DNA of 64,000 nucleotides from CAXMMR01 sp963692975 (GTDB lineage Bacteria > Pseudomonadota > Alphaproteobacteria > Acetobacterales > Acetobacteraceae), in assembly GCA_963692975.2 (NCBI GenBank), contig CAXMMR010000025.1, positions 1 to 64,000 on the forward strand. Reading direction: 5' to 3'. Below are positions 61,731-64,000 of this stretch, piece by piece (position 1 is the stretch's first letter; every line of letters begins with the position of its first letter). The translations under genes were made by a program, and so were the position numbers. The notes beneath the pieces were generated by a model, which had not been told where the DNA came from, did no database searches, and saw only the letters and a program-made list of their open reading frames with translations.

Positions 61731-61751
61731 GTCCGGCGCTCGGCGCCGGAC
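61731..61751. other. perfect hairpin between DUF4142 and DUF883-like genes
   Basis: GTCCGGCGC and GCGCCGGAC pair completely around TCG, 26 bases after the DUF4142 stop and 19 before the next start. There is no T-run, so it may be a stabilising or processing hairpin rather than a terminator. Confidence 0.55.
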
Positions 61752-61769
61752 AGACTGCAGGGGAGCACG

Positions 61770-62006
61770 ATGGGTGACGCGGAAGATCTGAAGGCGATGC
61801 GCGACGAGGTCGACGAGCTGAGCGGTCCGACCTTGCCGCCGCGGGTGACCGAGGCGGCGAACCGCGCGCGCGAGGCGGCCAACTCGTTTCGCGACGCCGC
61901 CGGCGACCGTTACGAGCAGGCATCCGCGGGCGTGCGCGAGCGCCCGTTCGTTGCCGTGCTGATCGCGGTGACGACCGGATACCTGCTTGGCCGCTACATC
62001 ACGTAA
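61770..62006 (+). CDS. DUF883-like small membrane protein (YqjD/ElaB type)
   Basis: 78 residues. A charged helical N-terminus (EDLKAMRDEVDELSG, VTEAANRAREAANSFRDAAGDRYEQA) is followed by the RERPFVAVLIAVTTGYLLGRYI membrane segment at the C-terminus, the layout of ElaB/YqjD/YgaM (DUF883) proteins that tether ribosomes to the inner membrane in stationary phase. It is slightly short for the family. ATG with GGGGAGCAC upstream. Confidence 0.8.
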   Translation: MGDAEDLKAMRDEVDELSGPTLPPRVTEAANRAREAANSFRDAAGDRYEQASAGVRERPFVAVLIAVTTGYLLGRYIT

Positions 62007-62013
62007 CTTGGTA

Positions 62014-62072
62014 GGAAGGAAGGCCAGGGGCTTTGCCCCTGGACCCTATTAAAGGCGGAACCTTTAAAATCC
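62014..62072 (+). repeat. family A palindromic repeat, single arm
   Basis: AAGGAAGGCCAGGGGCTTTG, CCCCTGG, ATTAAAGGCGGAACCTTTAA, the same left arm as at 58192. It starts eight bases after the DUF883-like stop and faces the convergent M29 gene. Confidence 0.78.
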
Positions 62073-62107
62073 TGTTCTTGGCGTGGGCTCCAGCAGCCCC
62101 CTCCGAT

Positions 62108-63337
62108 TTACGCCCACTCGCCGGCACGCATGACCGGCTCTACGTCGCCATTGGCCAGCAGCCCGTCCACGTCCATCGCCCCGCTGCCGATCATCCAGTC
62201 GACATGGATGAGGCTGTCATTGGCGCCTGCCGCTCGCGCCTCCGCCTCGCTCAGCGTCTCGGCGTTAAGCAGGCACTCGGTGTAGGCCGAGCCCATGGCG
62301 ATGTGGCAGGCGGCGTTCTCGTCGAACAGTGTGTTGCGAAACAGCAGGCCAGAGCGCGCGATCGGCGACGAGTTCGGCACCAGCGCCACCTCGCCGAGGT
62401 GGCGCGCGCCGGCATCGGTGTCGAGCAGCCGTGTGAGCGCCTCACCGCCCTGGCGCGCCTCCGCCGAGATCACCCGTCCGGCCTCGAAACGCATGCTGAT
62501 CCCATCGATCAGCGTGCCGCGCAGCGCCAGCGGCTTGCTGCTGGTGACGTGCCCCTCCACCCGGTCGCGATGCGGCGTCGTGAACACCTCCTCGGTCGGA
62601 ATATTCGGGTTGCAAACGATGCCGTTGCGCGCCGTCGTCGCCCCGCCCTTCCACAGATGCCCGTCCGCCAGCCCGACCCGCAGGTCGGTGCCGGGCGCAC
62701 GAAAGTGCAGCGCCTGATAGCGCCGTTGGTTGAGCCGCGCCGCCCAGCCGGCAAGCCGCTCGAAATGCGCCGCCCACTCGGCCAGCGGGTCCGCGGCGTC
62801 GACGCGCGAGGCGGCAAAGATCGCCTCCCACAGCGCGGCGACCGCCTCCGCTTCGCCCAGATGCGGAAACACCGCGGCCGCCCAGCCGGGGCTCGCCGCC
62901 GGCAGCACCAGCCAGTTGACGCGGAACTCGGTGATCAGGTCGAGCCGCCGCTTACCGGCCATCGCCGCCGCCTTGGCGATCCGCCCGATCTTCGCCGGAT
63001 CCTGTCCGGCCAGCAGCGACGGATTGGCCGACACCACGCTGAGGCCCGCCGCATTGCGCTCATGCGCGTTCGCCATGCCGTCGAGCAGCCAGGCGGGCGC
63101 GGCGTCCAGGCTCGCCTCGTCGCCATGCGCCAGCCGGATCAGCATCGCCTGCTCGTCGGCCAGCAGGCAGGTCACCAGGCTCGCCCCGGCGCGATACGCG
63201 TGCGCCGTCAGCCGCCGCACCAGCGGCACCGCCTCGAGCTGCGCCGAGATCAGCAGCTCCTGTCCCGGCTGGAGGTTCAGCCCGCTGCGGATCGCAATCT
63301 CGGCCAGCCGGTCCAGCCTGGCCTCGAAATCCTGCAT
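62108..63337 (-). CDS. M29-family aminopeptidase
   Basis: 409 residues. Members of M29 (aminopeptidase T/AmpS) are two-metal exopeptidases. Residues consistent with the metal site are seen in IPTEEVFTTPHRDRVEG (Glu, His), GEVALVPNSSPIA (Glu), CHIAMGSAYTEC (His) and SLIHVDWMIGS (His, Asp). The N-terminal domain (QPGQELLISAQLEAVPLVRRLTAHAYRAGASLV) also fits. Cytoplasmic. Its ATG overlaps the stop of the preceding small gene (TGATG). Confidence 0.93.
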   Translation of the reverse strand: MQDFEARLDRLAEIAIRSGLNLQPGQELLISAQLEAVPLVRRLTAHAYRAGASLVTCLLADEQAMLIRLAHGDEASLDAAPAWLLDGMANAHERNAAGLSVVSANPSLLAGQDPAKIGRIAKAAAMAGKRRLDLITEFRVNWLVLPAASPGWAAAVFPHLGEAEAVAALWEAIFAASRVDAADPLAEWAAHFERLAGWAARLNQRRYQALHFRAPGTDLRVGLADGHLWKGGATTARNGIVCNPNIPTEEVFTTPHRDRVEGHVTSSKPLALRGTLIDGISMRFEAGRVISAEARQGGEALTRLLDTDAGARHLGEVALVPNSSPIARSGLLFRNTLFDENAACHIAMGSAYTECLLNAETLSEAEARAAGANDSLIHVDWMIGSGAMDVDGLLANGDVEPVMRAGEWA

Positions 63338-63576
63338 CAGGACGAGCTCTTGCCGAGCGGCTTGTGGCCGCGCTCGATTAGCCGCGCCAGCAGCCCGCCG
63401 CGCTTCTTCGCCGCCTTGGCGTCGACCTTGGCCTGCACCGCCCGCTCGCGCTCCCGGTCACGCTGCTCGCCCGCCTCGAGGCGCGCCTTCTCGGACAGCC
63501 ATTTTTCGAGGCTCATCCCGGCCTTGGCGGCCCGCTTCGCCTCGTAGCCGCGCTGGCCCTCGCTCATCACCTTCAT
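63337..63576 (-). CDS. small basic hypothetical protein
   Basis: 79 residues from ATG 63576 (MKVMSEGQRGYEAKRAAKAGM); the frame is open further up but without a better start. Very rich in Lys, Arg, Glu and Ala with predicted continuous helix (SLEKWLSEKARLEAGEQRDRERERAVQAKVDAKAAKKRGGLLARLIERG). No membrane segment or known domain. The stop overlaps the M29 aminopeptidase start by one base, so both are made together. Family not recognised. Confidence 0.65.
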   Translation of the reverse strand: MKVMSEGQRGYEAKRAAKAGMSLEKWLSEKARLEAGEQRDRERERAVQAKVDAKAAKKRGGLLARLIERGHKPLGKSSS

Positions 63577-63665
63577 CGCCGCTGTCCCGCCTGGCCAAAT
63601 TCCGGCCCAAGTAGTGGCCTTGGGCCGCCCGCGCAGCAAGAGTGCAGGCCGCAAGGAGAACCAAC

Positions 63666-64000
63666 ATGGCCGAGGCGCGCATCAAGGCAGGGCTGTGGGT
63701 GCGCGCCGCACTCCGGCTCGGCGATGGCGACGGCAAGCCGGGCGCCATCCTGCGCCGCGGCGACGAGGACGCCGGCGGCGTTCTGGTCGTGCTGCGCAGC
63801 CGGCGCGGCCTCAGCGTGCTCAGCCAAACCCGCGACGCCTCCGGCGCGCCGGCCTGGCTGCGCGGCACCGGCGCCGACCCGGTGGACGACCCCACCGCCG
63901 ACGCCTACGTCGCCCGGCAAGTGTCGCGCGATCCGGACCTCTGGGTGGTGGAGTTCGAAGCCGCCGACCTGCTGCCGCCGTTTAATGACCGGGTGCTTTA
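63666..64000 (+). CDS. DUF1491-family protein, cut at window end
   Basis: 111 codons are present and the last two bases (TA) may begin the stop codon, so only a base may be missing. The sequence (ARIKAGLWVRAALRLGDGDGKPGAILRRGDEDAGGVLVVLRSRRGLSVLSQTRD, then DPTADAYVARQVSRDPDLWVVEFEAADLLPPF) matches DUF1491 proteins, small conserved proteins of Alphaproteobacteria of unknown function. Divergent from the small basic gene. ATG at 63666 with AAGGAGAACC upstream. Confidence 0.82.
   Translation, partial: MAEARIKAGLWVRAALRLGDGDGKPGAILRRGDEDAGGVLVVLRSRRGLSVLSQTRDASGAPAWLRGTGADPVDDPTADAYVARQVSRDPDLWVVEFEAADLLPPFNDRVL

Overview
This is a very GC-rich window (AT-rich only in short palindromes) from an alphaproteobacterium. 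The gene content fits Rhodospirillales, most likely Acetobacteraceae: the metK-trmB-rimP-nusA-ylxR-infB-rbfA and truB-rpsO-pnp blocks, YqgE, a DUF1491-type protein and many GC-rich family proteins. No rRNA, tRNA or CRISPR array was recognised.

Layout. (1) 1-5.5 kb, minus strand: a five-gene operon read tpsB > ExbB-like with an extracellular DUF2341/LamG-like part > exbD > tonB > porin (cut by the window start). It looks like a self-contained energised outer-membrane machine. (2) 5.7-15.6 kb: a surface-glycan or glycoprotein cluster with a Core-2/I-branching-type glycosyltransferase, a secreted protein of unknown function, a GT-like protein with a discoidin-like C-terminus, a 1499-residue protein carrying three GT-B modules, a DUF4214 protein and a small unknown protein. 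(3) 16.1-22.2 kb: SDR dehydrogenase plus GH15 glucosidase, a secreted phospholipase C/acid phosphatase-type enzyme and an orphan solute-binding protein. (4) 22.5-30.7 kb: metK, trmB, a rimP-leader-type attenuator, then rimP-nusA-ylxR-infB-rbfA. infB as given carries a one-base deletion beside its G1 motif. (5) 30.7-53.1 kb: about 22 kb of accessory genes between rbfA and truB, which are usually adjacent. It begins with a decayed IS1595-family transposase and holds oxygenases (LigB-type, two TauD-type, Rieske, RutA-like flavin monooxygenase), amide and ring hydrolases (RutB-like, two paralogous amidohydrolases, cyclase family, acetamidase family, M20), two related MFS transporters, a TonB-dependent receptor, AKR, SDR and VOC proteins and an AraC-type regulator. 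It reads as a catabolic island, perhaps for a nitrogen-containing ring compound. (6) 53.1-56.7 kb: truB-rpsO-pnp. (7) 56.8-64 kb: nitronate monooxygenase-like enzyme, peroxiredoxin, YqgE, prolyl aminopeptidase, DUF4142 lipoprotein, DUF883-like protein, M29 aminopeptidase, a small basic protein and a DUF1491-type gene cut by the window end.

Three families of palindromic intergenic elements recur, mostly just after stop codons: GC-rich composite inverted repeats (family A), AT-rich terminator-like hairpins (family B) and a 65-145 bp imperfect inverted repeat (family C). They probably end transcription for many of these units and are the most distinctive non-coding feature here.
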